64,000 nt of DNA from Jejuia pallidilutea. GTDB taxonomy: Bacteria; Bacteroidota; Bacteroidia; Flavobacteriales; Flavobacteriaceae. The stretch covers positions 124,001 through 188,000 of the forward strand of contig NZ_PVEO01000007.1 of the NCBI RefSeq assembly GCF_002973595.1. The letters are read 5' to 3'. A program made the translations under genes and the position numbers. Of the stretch, positions 33,726-42,728 are shown piece after piece (position 1 is the stretch's first letter; each line of letters starts with the position of its first letter). The notes beneath the pieces are model-generated. The model worked only from the letters and a program-made list of their open reading frames with translations. It had not been told where the DNA came from and did no database searches.

Positions 33726-35492
33726 TTAGCGTCTAGAACGTCTTGGTCTAGAACTTGCAAAATCACCTGATTTAGAACGCTTAGATTTAGATTTTTGGTC
33801 GCTTCTACGGCCTCCTTTTTTACCAGAAGTAAAGCTAGATCCACTTTTTCTGTCATCGCGCCGTCTTCCTCCTTTTCGGCTATCTCTTCTACCACCACGG
33901 CTACGGTTTTCAGAAACTTCTACATTTACAAATCGTCCGTTATGTTTAAAATCGGTAAAAAATCCTAGTACTTTCTCTTGTAGTTCTTTTTCTGTATTAA
34001 AGAAAGAAAAGGTGTCTTTTGCTTCAACTTTAAAAACATCATCTTGTCCAAGTTCCAATACTTCCTTTAAGAAGTCTTTTAAGCTCATCCAATCAAATCC
34101 ATCCTTTTTTCCAACATTTATAAAGTAGCGTACAGAGTTTCCGGAATCTTTATGATCGTCGTTAGAAACAGATATATTTAAATCTAATGCCTTTTGATAG
34201 TAATTGTAAAATCTTGAGAATTCTACCGAAAAGAATTTCTTAATCAATTCATCCTTACTGGTATCTTCAAATAAGGCATTAATATCGCCTAAATAGGTGT
34301 CGATATCATGATTCACTTCGGTATGATGTACTTTTTTAGCTAAGGACATCAGTTGAACTTCGCAAATTTGCATACCATTAGGAATATCCTTTTTCTCAAA
34401 CTGCTTTTTAATAATGCGTTCAATACTTTTAATTTTACGCACTTCACTTTTAGAAACAATTACCATAGAAACTCCAGTTTTACCAGCACGACCTGTTCTA
34501 CCAGAACGATGTGTGTAGGTTTCTATTTCGTCGGGTAATTGATAGTTTATAACATGTGTTATATCATCTACATCAATACCACGTGCGGCAACATCGGTAG
34601 CTACAAGCATTTGTATCTGTTTGTTTCTAAACGATTTCATTACCAAATCACGCTGATTTTGACTTAAATCTCCGTGCAATGCGCCAGCACTATAACCGTC
34701 TTCAATTAAACGTTCTGCCACTTTTTGGGTGTCACGTTTTGTTCTACAGAAAATCACCGAAAAAATATCAGGGTTTGCATCAGCTAAACGTTTTAAGGCT
34801 TGGTACCGATCTCTTGCGTTAACCAGATAGTACTCGTGCGATACTTGGCTTGTACTTTCATTTTTATTACCAACCGTAATTTCTTCGGGTTTGTACATAA
34901 AGTTTTTAGCAATAGATGCTACCTCCTTAGGCATTGTAGCCGAAAATAACCATGTGCTTTTATCTTTGGGCGTGTGCGATAAAATATCTGTAATATCTTC
35001 TTTAAAGCCCATATTTAGCATCTCATCGGCTTCATCTAAAACAGCATACTCAATTTTAGAAATATCTACTAAGCGCCTACTAATCATATCCTTCATACGT
35101 CCAGGCGTTGCCACAATAATTTGTGCGCCACGTTTAATCTCACGAGCTTGATCGGTAATACTGGCGCCACCGTAAACGGCAACTACATTAAGGCCTTTAC
35201 AGTATTTACCATACAATTTCATCTCGTTGGTAATTTGCAAGCATAGTTCTCGTGTAGGCGATAAAATTAAACCTTGTGTGGTACGACTGTCTACATCAAT
35301 TTTTTGTAGCATTGGAAAACCAAAAGCAGCAGTTTTACCTGTACCTGTTTGTGCCAAAGCCACCAAATCGGTTTCAGAATTTAATAAAATAGGAATTGCT
35401 TTGTCTTGAACTTCGCTAGGTTTAGTAAACCCTAAATCTGTAATAGCTTGTAATAGGTCGTTGTTAAGACCTAAATCTTGGAATGTACTCAT
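33726..35492 (-). CDS. DEAD-box ATP-dependent RNA helicase
   Basis: This is a 588-residue RNA helicase with all superfamily 2 motifs: Q motif, AQTGTGKTAAFG (Walker A), PTRELCLQ, VLDEADEML (DEAD), SATMP, and HRSGRTGRAGKTG (motif VI). A DbpA/CsdA-type RNA-binding domain covers about 465-540 (VRYFINVGKKDGFDWMSL, FTDFKHNGRFVNVEV). The last 45 residues are a basic RG/S-rich tail, typical of RNA chaperone helicases. CsdA-like roles in ribosome assembly and cold growth are likely. A leader of about 200 nt precedes it, which fits post-transcriptional control. Confidence 0.92.
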   Translation of the reverse strand: MSTFQDLGLNNDLLQAITDLGFTKPSEVQDKAIPILLNSETDLVALAQTGTGKTAAFGFPMLQKIDVDSRTTQGLILSPTRELCLQITNEMKLYGKYCKGLNVVAVYGGASITDQAREIKRGAQIIVATPGRMKDMISRRLVDISKIEYAVLDEADEMLNMGFKEDITDILSHTPKDKSTWLFSATMPKEVASIAKNFMYKPEEITVGNKNESTSQVSHEYYLVNARDRYQALKRLADANPDIFSVIFCRTKRDTQKVAERLIEDGYSAGALHGDLSQNQRDLVMKSFRNKQIQMLVATDVAARGIDVDDITHVINYQLPDEIETYTHRSGRTGRAGKTGVSMVIVSKSEVRKIKSIERIIKKQFEKKDIPNGMQICEVQLMSLAKKVHHTEVNHDIDTYLGDINALFEDTSKDELIKKFFSVEFSRFYNYYQKALDLNISVSNDDHKDSGNSVRYFINVGKKDGFDWMSLKDFLKEVLELGQDDVFKVEAKDTFSFFNTEKELQEKVLGFFTDFKHNGRFVNVEVSENRSRGGRRDSRKGGRRRDDRKSGSSFTSGKKGGRRSDQKSKSKRSKSGDFASSRPRRSRR

Positions 35493-35706
35493 TCTTGTTT
35501 ATGTATGCGATTTTTTTATGCGGTGTTGCATAAGAAGCGAATCGACATACTTAACCTAAACTTCTAGCAACACATCCTCACCCTGAGGAATTTAATGAAA
35601 CTTAAATTTTAAATGCTTGTAAAGCGTACTAAAATTTATTGGTATAACTAACTCCGAATTTGTTTTAGAGCTCTACCTACTTTTTTTGTTTCAAGCGGCA
35701 AAGATA
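35493..35706 (-). promoter_or_regulatory. Promoter and long 5' leader of the DEAD-box helicase gene
   Basis: A TATCTTTG -7 box on the minus strand (35706-35699) would start an RNA about 200 nt before the ATG. The leader contains hairpins CCTCA-GGG-TGAGG (35577-35589) and TTATGC/GCATAA followed by an A tract (about 35513-35535). The region holds no other gene. Confidence 0.6.
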
Positions 35707-35834
35707 CACTAATATTTTGGATTGATGATTTAAAGTTTTTTTTGAAAATAAATCGATTTTTCATTGGCAAGTTTAGTTTCTCTATTTTGTGAAGTCTATA
35801 CTTTTTTTGTTAGTGCCTTTTTAAAATACCAGAA

Positions 35835-35865
35835 ATAAGAAAAGCTCCAGAAGAATCTGAAGCTT
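35835..35865 (-). terminator. Terminator of the gatC-gatA-gatB/aspS operon
   Basis: On the minus strand the stem AAAGCTTCAGA / TCTGGAGCTTT (one mismatch) is followed by TTCTTATT. It starts 22 bp after the fusion gene stop. Confidence 0.7.
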
Positions 35866-35886
35866 TAGCTATGCGTTTATAAGTAA

Positions 35887-38800
35887 TTAGTTTCGTATTA
35901 CCTTCACATTCATTTCCTCAACTTTCTTGTCGGATAGCGGCGAAGGCGAACCAAATAATAAATCTTCACTCGTTCCTGTTTTTGGGAATGCCATAACTTC
36001 GCGAATAGAAGCTTTTTTCTCTAAAATCATCATCAATCTGTCTACACCCCAAGCAATACCGCCATGTGGTGGCGCTCCATAATGAAATGCGTTGTACATG
36101 GTGCCAACGCTCTTCATCATGTCTTCTTTGTTATAACCCATATTCTTGTAGGTAGCTTCTAATATTTCAGGTTTGTGCGCACGCACAGAACCGCCGCCAA
36201 TTTCAAAACCATTCAATATTAAATCGTACTGTTGTGCAATAATGCTACCAATTTCTTCTTCTTTACCATTAATGTGTTTTTCTATATCTTTCACTGCTGG
36301 CATAGAAAAAGGGTTGTGCGTAAAGGTCCAGTTGCCTTCTTCTGTTTTTTCAAACATTGGGAAATCTACAACCCACGCAGGTCTTAATTCTTTAGGGTTA
36401 ATTAGTTTTAACATGCTTCCTAATTCTTGCCTAACAGCGTCTAGGGCCTTATTGGCTGTTTCGTAGTCGGCAGCAGAAAAGAATACAATGTCACCAATCT
36501 GTGCATTAGTTGTTTTAATTATGTTTTTCGCAATGTCTTCTCCTAAGAATTTTATTATTGGCGATTGTAAATCGTTTTCATTTACAATAATGTAGGCTAA
36601 ACCACCTAAACCATGCTCTTGGGCAATACCAGTTAATTTTTCTATTTGTCCTTTAGATAAGCGTTTTTTACCTTGTTCTTCGGCTGAAACACGAATGCAT
36701 TTTACTATTCCGCCTTCATCAATAGGTTTACTAAATACTTGGAAGGTGGTATCTTTTACTATATTGGTAATATCTTGAAGTTTTAGTCCAAAACGTAAAT
36801 CTGGCCTGTCGCAACCATAATAATCCATGGCCTCTTTATAGGTTAACACTTCAAACGGGTGTAAAATCCATTTTTTACCATAAATCCTAGTTACTATTTC
36901 ATTAAACATTTTTGTGTTTAAATCAATAATATCTTGCATGCTAGCATATGCCATTTCAATATCTAGCTGTGTAAATTCGGGCTGTCTGTCGCCTCGAGAA
37001 TCTTCGTCTCTAAAACAACGCGCTATTTGAAAATATTTTTCGTAACCACTTACCATTAATATTTGCTTAAACTGTTGTGGTGCTTGTGGTAGGGTGTAAA
37101 ACGATCCCGCCTTTTTACGTGTTGGCACAATAAACTCGCGTGCACCTTCATCGGTTCCGGCAGTTAAAATAGGCGTTTCTACTTCTAGAAATTCTTGCTC
37201 GTCTAAAAGATCGCGCATTAGTTTAATTACCTTATGGCGATTTATAATGGCACGACGAACATCATCATTTCTGTGGTCTAAATATTTGTATTTAAAACGT
37301 ACTGTTTCGTTTGATTTATGAGCGCGTTTAATTTCAAAAGGAAGTGTTTTAGACAGGTTTAGAATGTCTAATTCCGAAGTTTCTAACTCAATTGTTCCTG
37401 TTCTTAAAGCAGGGTTGTAATCGTCTGCTTTACGCTGAACAATTTCACCTGTAACAGTAATTACCGACTCTGGTTTAAGCTTTACGAGTTCGTCTAAATT
37501 AGGAAACGATTCTCTACTTAATCGCACCTGAAAAATCTCGTGACTAGAATCGCGTAAATCGATGAAGATTAATTCACCGTGATCTCTCACACTCGATACC
37601 CATCCTGCTAAGGTTACTTTTTGTGAAATTGAAGCTTCGCTTAATTCCGAAGCTTTATGGCTGCGGTATTGTTCTTTTATTACAATTGGAATTTGCGGAA
37701 GCGTTTCTTCTTCTGCAGCCTGTTTTTCAGCACTAGATTTTGCACTTTGTTTACTCGCGGTTTCAGCATGTGTTGTAGCTAAACTATCAGCGGCAAGTTG
37801 TGCTAAAATACTTTCTCTAATAACCTTTCCAGGAGCTCCTTTGCCTATAATACCAATTACTTTTCCAACTAGAATACCTGCCTTTCCTTGGTTTCCAGAC
37901 TTAATATCGTTTGCAATAGCCTCGTTTTCTGAAATTACTTTAGCAATAGCTTCATCTATTTGCGATTGCGAAATGGTGTTGTCTTCAAAATACTTGTTGT
38001 AGTCAAAAGTTCTATCCTTCAAATAGGCTGTAATAGCATTTTGTACCAAAACCGAAGTGATTTTTTCGGCTTTAAACATCTGGAAAATTTCAATAAGATG
38101 CTCTATTCTATGAATATTTCCATACTCTTCTGCACCTATATTGTTTACCAAAGTTTTTGCTACAAACGATGGGTCTTTTATAACATCATTTATAGCCACA
38201 AAGGTTTTAGATCGAACGGCATCTGCAGTGAAAAACTTAGCGTCTTGTGGTAACACGCCGCCTTTAATTAAAATAGATTCTACGGCAAACGGAAGGGAGC
38301 TAATATCAACACTAATGTTATCTACAACATCCTTTATATTTACAAAAGGTAAGTCTGGTTCAGAAATAAAACGGTAGTCTGCTTCAAACTCCTTTTTACG
38401 CATTGTTTTTGTTTGCTTTAAATCGGCATCAAACAATACGGTGGTTTGGTCTGGTCTAAATTCTTTATGTTCTAAAAAGTAGTTAAGTTGCTTTTCAACT
38501 TCTTCTTTTAAGGCCTCAACCATAAATTTAAAGGAGTTGAGGTTTTTTATTTCGGTACGCGGATTTAACTTATAACTCCTTCTTTTACGTAGAGACACCG
38601 ATACATCCGATTTAAATTCACCTTTCTCTAAGTTTGCTTCTGAAATACCAAGGTTTTGCACAATACGCTGAATGTATTGTGCATAAATGGAAGCATCTTC
38701 TATATGGCGAATACATGGCTCTGTAACAATTTCGATAAGAGGTACGCCAGCTTTGTTAAAATCTACAAGAGATACTTTTTTCTCGTGCATTAATTTTGCA

Positions 38801-39222
38801 GCGTCTTCTTCTATATGAACCTGTGTTAAATTAACTGTAAACTGAGAGCCGTCATTTCTAAAGCACGATACTTGTCCGTCAGGAATAATAGGGTGATGAA
38901 ACTGCGTAATTTGTATGTTTTTCGGGTTGTCTGGGTATTCGTAATGTTTTCTGTCCCAAGAAATTATTTCGTTTTCAAAGGTAGATTTTACCGCTTTTCC
39001 AAAGTAAATAGCTTTTTTAATGGCTTCTTTATTTATGGCGGGTAAAACACCCATTTGCCCTGTACATACCGAACAAATATTTTGGTTTGGGGTTTCTATT
39101 TCTCGATTTGGGCAAGAACAGAATAATTTTGTTTTGGTATTTAAACGCACGTGGGTTTCTAACCCTATAACCAGTTCTAGTTCGTGCTTTTTAAGTTGCT
39201 CGTTTAATTGCTCCAGTTCCAT
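35887..39222 (-). CDS. GatB-AspS fusion: Asp/Glu-tRNA amidotransferase subunit B joined to aspartyl-tRNA synthetase
   Basis: This is one uninterrupted 1111-residue frame. Residues 1-478 are GatB: the VIGLETHVRL start (Glu22), zinc Cys 35, 37, 50 and 53 (CSC and CSVC), the VPLIEIVTEP block, the EIKNLNSFKF block and the C-terminal tail domain (about 330-478). Residues 479-516 are a Ser/Ala/Glu/Lys-rich linker. Residues 517-1111 are a full bacterial-type AspRS: OB anticodon domain (about 535-622), motif 2 CFRDEDSRGDRQPEF (736-750), GAD insertion (about 818-935) and motif 3 GIAWGVDRLM (1055-1064). The synthetase should make Asp-tRNA and pass it to GatCAB for amidation to Asn-tRNA. His548 sits in RDHGE, where non-discriminating AspRS often have His. 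The ATG overlaps the gatA stop by one base. Confidence 0.95.
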   Translation of the reverse strand: MELEQLNEQLKKHELELVIGLETHVRLNTKTKLFCSCPNREIETPNQNICSVCTGQMGVLPAINKEAIKKAIYFGKAVKSTFENEIISWDRKHYEYPDNPKNIQITQFHHPIIPDGQVSCFRNDGSQFTVNLTQVHIEEDAAKLMHEKKVSLVDFNKAGVPLIEIVTEPCIRHIEDASIYAQYIQRIVQNLGISEANLEKGEFKSDVSVSLRKRRSYKLNPRTEIKNLNSFKFMVEALKEEVEKQLNYFLEHKEFRPDQTTVLFDADLKQTKTMRKKEFEADYRFISEPDLPFVNIKDVVDNISVDISSLPFAVESILIKGGVLPQDAKFFTADAVRSKTFVAINDVIKDPSFVAKTLVNNIGAEEYGNIHRIEHLIEIFQMFKAEKITSVLVQNAITAYLKDRTFDYNKYFEDNTISQSQIDEAIAKVISENEAIANDIKSGNQGKAGILVGKVIGIIGKGAPGKVIRESILAQLAADSLATTHAETASKQSAKSSAEKQAAEEETLPQIPIVIKEQYRSHKASELSEASISQKVTLAGWVSSVRDHGELIFIDLRDSSHEIFQVRLSRESFPNLDELVKLKPESVITVTGEIVQRKADDYNPALRTGTIELETSELDILNLSKTLPFEIKRAHKSNETVRFKYKYLDHRNDDVRRAIINRHKVIKLMRDLLDEQEFLEVETPILTAGTDEGAREFIVPTRKKAGSFYTLPQAPQQFKQILMVSGYEKYFQIARCFRDEDSRGDRQPEFTQLDIEMAYASMQDIIDLNTKMFNEIVTRIYGKKWILHPFEVLTYKEAMDYYGCDRPDLRFGLKLQDITNIVKDTTFQVFSKPIDEGGIVKCIRVSAEEQGKKRLSKGQIEKLTGIAQEHGLGGLAYIIVNENDLQSPIIKFLGEDIAKNIIKTTNAQIGDIVFFSAADYETANKALDAVRQELGSMLKLINPKELRPAWVVDFPMFEKTEEGNWTFTHNPFSMPAVKDIEKHINGKEEEIGSIIAQQYDLILNGFEIGGGSVRAHKPEILEATYKNMGYNKEDMMKSVGTMYNAFHYGAPPHGGIAWGVDRLMMILEKKASIREVMAFPKTGTSEDLLFGSPSPLSDKKVEEMNVKVIRN

Positions 39223-40622
39223 TATATCGTGTCTTTTAAGAAGTTAGCAAACTTCAAAACGAGTTCGTCATTATTTTTTGCAGCTGTAATTTGTAGCCCT
39301 GTAGCTGTACCTTGGGGTATGGTTATGGTTGGTAATTGTCCTAAACTGAAACCAACTGTATATGCATCAGATAAATACATGGCCAAAGGGTCTTTTAAAC
39401 TGTCGCCAATTTTAGGCGGCGTATTTGGAGTTACAGGAGATATTACCACATCAACCTCATTAAAATCGTGCTCGAAATTTGCAGCAATTTCATCTCTAAG
39501 ATTTAAACCTTTTAAGTATATTTCATCTGAAAACCCTTGAGATAATACTTGGTTTCCACCAACAATTCTGCGCTTAGTTTCTTCTGAAAAGTTTTCAGAA
39601 CGTGTTACAGCATAAGTTTCTTTTAAGTTTTCGGCTTCTATACGGTTGCCGTAGTTGGTGCCATCTAAACGAGAAAGGTTTGATGCTGTTTCGGCCATAG
39701 CCAACGTGTAATATGTAGAAACTAAAGTATTCGAATCAAAGAAATCCAACGCTTTAACTTCAATACCTTTCGCTTTTATTTTTTCAATAGTGTTTAAAAA
39801 ATCGGCTTTTATTTCTGCATCAATGGCATCGTTTTCAATAAAATTTTTAAAGTATCCTACGGTTGTTATACCATCAGAATTTAAAATACTATCTTCTGAA
39901 ATAGCTTCTGAAGTATACGTCGTTTGGTCTTTTATGTCTTTACCGCTTATTACGTTTAACACAATGCGAACGTCTTCTATAGATTTTGCTATGGGCCCCA
40001 CACAATCTGTAGAAGATGCGTAAGCCATTAAACCGTAGCGCGAAACACGACCGTAAGTAGGTTTTAAGCCATAAACGCCGTTATATCCTGCTGGTTGACG
40101 AATAGAACCTCCTGTATCGCCACCAATAGAGAAAACCGTGTAATCTTTAGCAACATTTACTGCAGAACCACCACTAGAACCACCACCTACAAGTTCAGGG
40201 TTTTTGGCATTTTTTACAGCACCAAAAATGGTGTTTTCGCTAGATGAGCCATGACCAAAACTATCGCAGTTTTCTTTAACTAAAGGGATAGCGCCAGCAT
40301 CTAATAATTTTTGAATTGCTGTTGCAGTATAAGCAGATTTATAGTGTTTTAACAAGTTAGAACTCGCCGTTGTATACGTGCCTTGTACCATGTACACATC
40401 CTTAATACCAAAAGGAATACCTTCTAGCAAACCAATAGGTTTTCCATTAGCAATTTTAGCATCAACTTTGGCGGCTAAAGCTAAAGCTGTATCGTTTAAT
40501 AACGCGTTAACCGTGTTATGCGTGTTCTGTTTTAAGGCTTCCAGTTTTTCTTGTACCAGTTGTGTACACGTCATATCCTTGTTCATCAATTGCTGGTGAA
40601 TTTTTCGTATTTGAGAATCCAT
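39222..40622 (-). CDS. gatA: Asp/Glu-tRNA amidotransferase subunit A
   Basis: This is a 466-residue amidase-signature enzyme that frees ammonia from glutamine or asparagine and channels it to GatB. The Ser-cisSer-Lys triad is visible: Lys74 (GIPFGIKDV), Ser149 (GGGSSGGSA) and Ser173 (DTGGSIRQPA), with the same spacing as S. aureus GatA (79, 154 and 178). The usual NMDEFAMGSS block is altered to NCDSFGHGSS. The stop codon shares its last base with the gatB-aspS start, and only two bases separate its start from the gatC stop. The three genes therefore form a tight operon. Confidence 0.93.
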   Translation of the reverse strand: MDSQIRKIHQQLMNKDMTCTQLVQEKLEALKQNTHNTVNALLNDTALALAAKVDAKIANGKPIGLLEGIPFGIKDVYMVQGTYTTASSNLLKHYKSAYTATAIQKLLDAGAIPLVKENCDSFGHGSSSENTIFGAVKNAKNPELVGGGSSGGSAVNVAKDYTVFSIGGDTGGSIRQPAGYNGVYGLKPTYGRVSRYGLMAYASSTDCVGPIAKSIEDVRIVLNVISGKDIKDQTTYTSEAISEDSILNSDGITTVGYFKNFIENDAIDAEIKADFLNTIEKIKAKGIEVKALDFFDSNTLVSTYYTLAMAETASNLSRLDGTNYGNRIEAENLKETYAVTRSENFSEETKRRIVGGNQVLSQGFSDEIYLKGLNLRDEIAANFEHDFNEVDVVISPVTPNTPPKIGDSLKDPLAMYLSDAYTVGFSLGQLPTITIPQGTATGLQITAAKNNDELVLKFANFLKDTI

Positions 40623-40624
40623 AT

Positions 40625-40894
40625 CTATTCTTCAATTACTTTAGAAACTACTAAATAGCCGTTTTTTTCCTTCGGAAAGTTTTCAATGATGATTTGCTTT
40701 TCTGTAGCAGGACTATAAACCACCACATCGTCTCTTAAATCATCTAGGGACACGCAATTATTATGATTGCCATTAAAAGAATTATTATTTGATGCATTGG
40801 CATTTTTTATTACCTCAAATAACTTGTTCACAGTCTCTGATGGCTGTGCTCCTTTAATGCTCGACAATACGTCGACTGTCATAATTTTACTCAT
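40625..40894 (-). CDS. gatC: Atypical GatC-like subunit
   Basis: This is an 89-residue protein whose C-terminal half follows the GatC pattern (LDDLRDDVV, then an E-rich helix, ENFPKEKNGY and VVSKVIEE; compare LREDxV, NAPxxxxGyF and VPKVIE). The N-terminal half lacks the usual GatC helix pair (VxxLAxLARLxLxxEE). It instead has SSIKGAQPSETVNKLFEVIK, a phrase that recalls the GAQPTDTV stretch of ribosomal protein S16, followed by an Asn-rich linker (about 35-46). GatC normally tightens the GatA-GatB contact by wrapping around both. Position directly before gatA and the C-terminal match support gatC; the N-terminal origin is unclear. Confidence 0.75.
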   Translation of the reverse strand: MSKIMTVDVLSSIKGAQPSETVNKLFEVIKNANASNNNSFNGNHNNCVSLDDLRDDVVVYSPATEKQIIIENFPKEKNGYLVVSKVIEE

Positions 40895-41079
40895 GTCTTA
40901 TTCTTAAAAATTATAGCAGGTAAAATTACAAAAGTTTTTATGTAGAATAGGGGTTTAATAAGGTAAAGTTGCATTGCTATTTTTATTGCTTTGAAATATT
41001 TAAAATAAGCATGATTTTATTATCAATTTTACATAAAAACAATAGTAAAATGATAATATTGAAAGCCTTTTAAAAAACA

Positions 41080-41114
41080 AAAAAGTTACAGAAATGTTGT
41101 TTCTGTAACTTTTT
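41080..41114. terminator. Terminator downstream of the porin gene
   Basis: There is a near-perfect hairpin, AAAAAGTTACAGAAA with TTTCTGTAACTTTT. Read on the minus strand it follows the porin gene and has a T tract; it could also insulate the gatC promoter. Confidence 0.75.
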
Positions 41115-41140
41115 GAGTATATCTTAAGGTTTAATTGCTA

Positions 41141-42412
41141 TTATTTCATAGCGATTTGATATTGTAAAACGGCCATTCCTTTGTAATCTTTTTGTTGTAA
41201 GGTAGCCGCATCAAAAATGGGCCTGTGCTGGTAGCCTATACTTATTTTATTGCTTTGCGAACCGTTTAGTAAAAAGTTAACTGTAAAATCGTAAACCGTC
41301 ATAGTGTCCTCTAAAGCATCCCAGTTGGAACGTTGTATTGCAAAATTTGGTTGTATAATCATAGGTTGGTTTAGCACTTTGGTTTGCTTAAATGCATACC
41401 CAAATTGTGTGTACCAAGTGGTGCCGGTACCAATCATTGGAAACGCAACACCTGTGCCGTTAAAATCTATACCGCCACCATCTGTAGGGTTGTTTGCCCC
41501 AACGTTTCTAATGTAGTCTTTACCAAAATCGTAATCATAATACCCTAAATAGGCGGTTATGGCATCGCCATTTATAAGCGGTAAGTTTAAAAACGAATCT
41601 GCGGCAAAGTGTGTCATATCATAAAAATTGGTGCTTGCCAGTTGCGCATCGCCATCGCTCATAGCTTTTTCTTGGTGTTGAAAACCAGCGCCAATATTAA
41701 AGACTTTTTTTGTTTGCAGGTAAGTTCCTGCTTGGTATGCAGATTTATTAGACTCATGTTCAAAGAATTGATATTTTACATAAGTAGAAGTTTTTATTCT
41801 TGGCCTGTTGTTGGCAAAATTCACCTCTCCTGTTGGCACATTTCTAACTATTAAAGGTCTATTAAATGCTAGCCTATAATCTATTTTACCAACTTGTCCT
41901 TTAAACCAAATTCCCATAAGTCGGCCAATATCATCATTTTTTTCAACTGTATTTAAAGTAAATAGAGGCGAGTCTAAGCCCATTAAGGTTTTATTAGAAC
42001 GAATATTCCATCTATTTAGTCCTTGCCAGCCAGATTTACCTAAACCAGCCTCAAAAGCTTTGTTAAAGGTGTATTCTACATACAGATCTAATACTTCTAA
42101 CGGAAAGGTTTTGGTTTTAAAACTATAATTGTTTCCCCCTAGGATTGAGTAGAAATAAATTTTTGGTGTTACTTGCGCTGTAATAGGGATACGCAATCGT
42201 CTTATTGTAATATCGGTAGCATTTGATACAGGCTCGTTGTTGATTAGGGATCCTTCGTTTAAATCAGAGTACCTAAGCCAAATTTGAGCTCTAACATTCC
42301 AGTTAATTGTTGGTTTAAACGCCTCTTCTTTATCTTGAGCTGTTAAAAGGGTTGGTACAATTAAGAAAGCAATACACACTAGTTTTGCTATCTTATTCTT
42401 TACGTTTTTCAT
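41141..42412 (-). CDS. Outer-membrane porin (OprO/OprP-like)
   Basis: This is a 423-residue outer-membrane beta-barrel with a signal peptide ending near LLTAQDKE. The N-terminal block (INWNVRAQIWLRYSD, TDITIRRLRIPITAQVTPKI) and alternating hydrophobic strands to the final VLQYQIAMK fit the phosphate-selective porin O/P superfamily. Aromatic residues flank many strands. The substrate is not determined; pho-type genes are absent nearby. It has its own promoter and terminator. Confidence 0.75.
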   Translation of the reverse strand: MKNVKNKIAKLVCIAFLIVPTLLTAQDKEEAFKPTINWNVRAQIWLRYSDLNEGSLINNEPVSNATDITIRRLRIPITAQVTPKIYFYSILGGNNYSFKTKTFPLEVLDLYVEYTFNKAFEAGLGKSGWQGLNRWNIRSNKTLMGLDSPLFTLNTVEKNDDIGRLMGIWFKGQVGKIDYRLAFNRPLIVRNVPTGEVNFANNRPRIKTSTYVKYQFFEHESNKSAYQAGTYLQTKKVFNIGAGFQHQEKAMSDGDAQLASTNFYDMTHFAADSFLNLPLINGDAITAYLGYYDYDFGKDYIRNVGANNPTDGGGIDFNGTGVAFPMIGTGTTWYTQFGYAFKQTKVLNQPMIIQPNFAIQRSNWDALEDTMTVYDFTVNFLLNGSQSNKISIGYQHRPIFDAATLQQKDYKGMAVLQYQIAMK

Positions 42413-42440
42413 TTTTTAAATTAGTTCTAAAAATTTTAGA

Positions 42441-42448
42441 CAAAAGTA
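42441..42448 (-). promoter_or_regulatory. -7 box of the porin promoter
   Basis: TACTTTTG on the minus strand matches TAnnTTTG. A TTG at 42467-42465 lies 16 bp upstream, slightly closer than usual. Confidence 0.5.
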
Positions 42449-42728
42449 TCATCAATTACTCCCTCAAAAAGTGACATGCATCATGTTTTGTATACTTTTT
42501 TCACTATAACGTTTGCGTTTTTGGAGTCAATATGTAACCAAGTTTAAATTTAATATAGCGCCTTAGACGCAATTATTGTTTTTAGCGTTTTTGCAGAGGG
42601 CTTAAAAATTGTTAAAATCAATTTTAAGGCACTTTTTAGACGATTTAAGACACTTTTAGGTAATTAACAATTGTTGATAATTATATTAAGTACTCGGTAA
42701 AATAGTTTTTAAAAGCTCAAGAATTTCG

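Noticed and set aside
33707-33898. 63-codon minus-strand ORF at the end of the DEAD-box gene
   Set aside because: It is a shifted-frame shadow of the basic repeat tail of the helicase.
35887-39222. Idea that the gatB/aspS joint is an assembly artefact
   Set aside because: The frame is open throughout, the linker is a natural low-complexity hinge, both halves are complete, and gatA and gatC follow in operon order.
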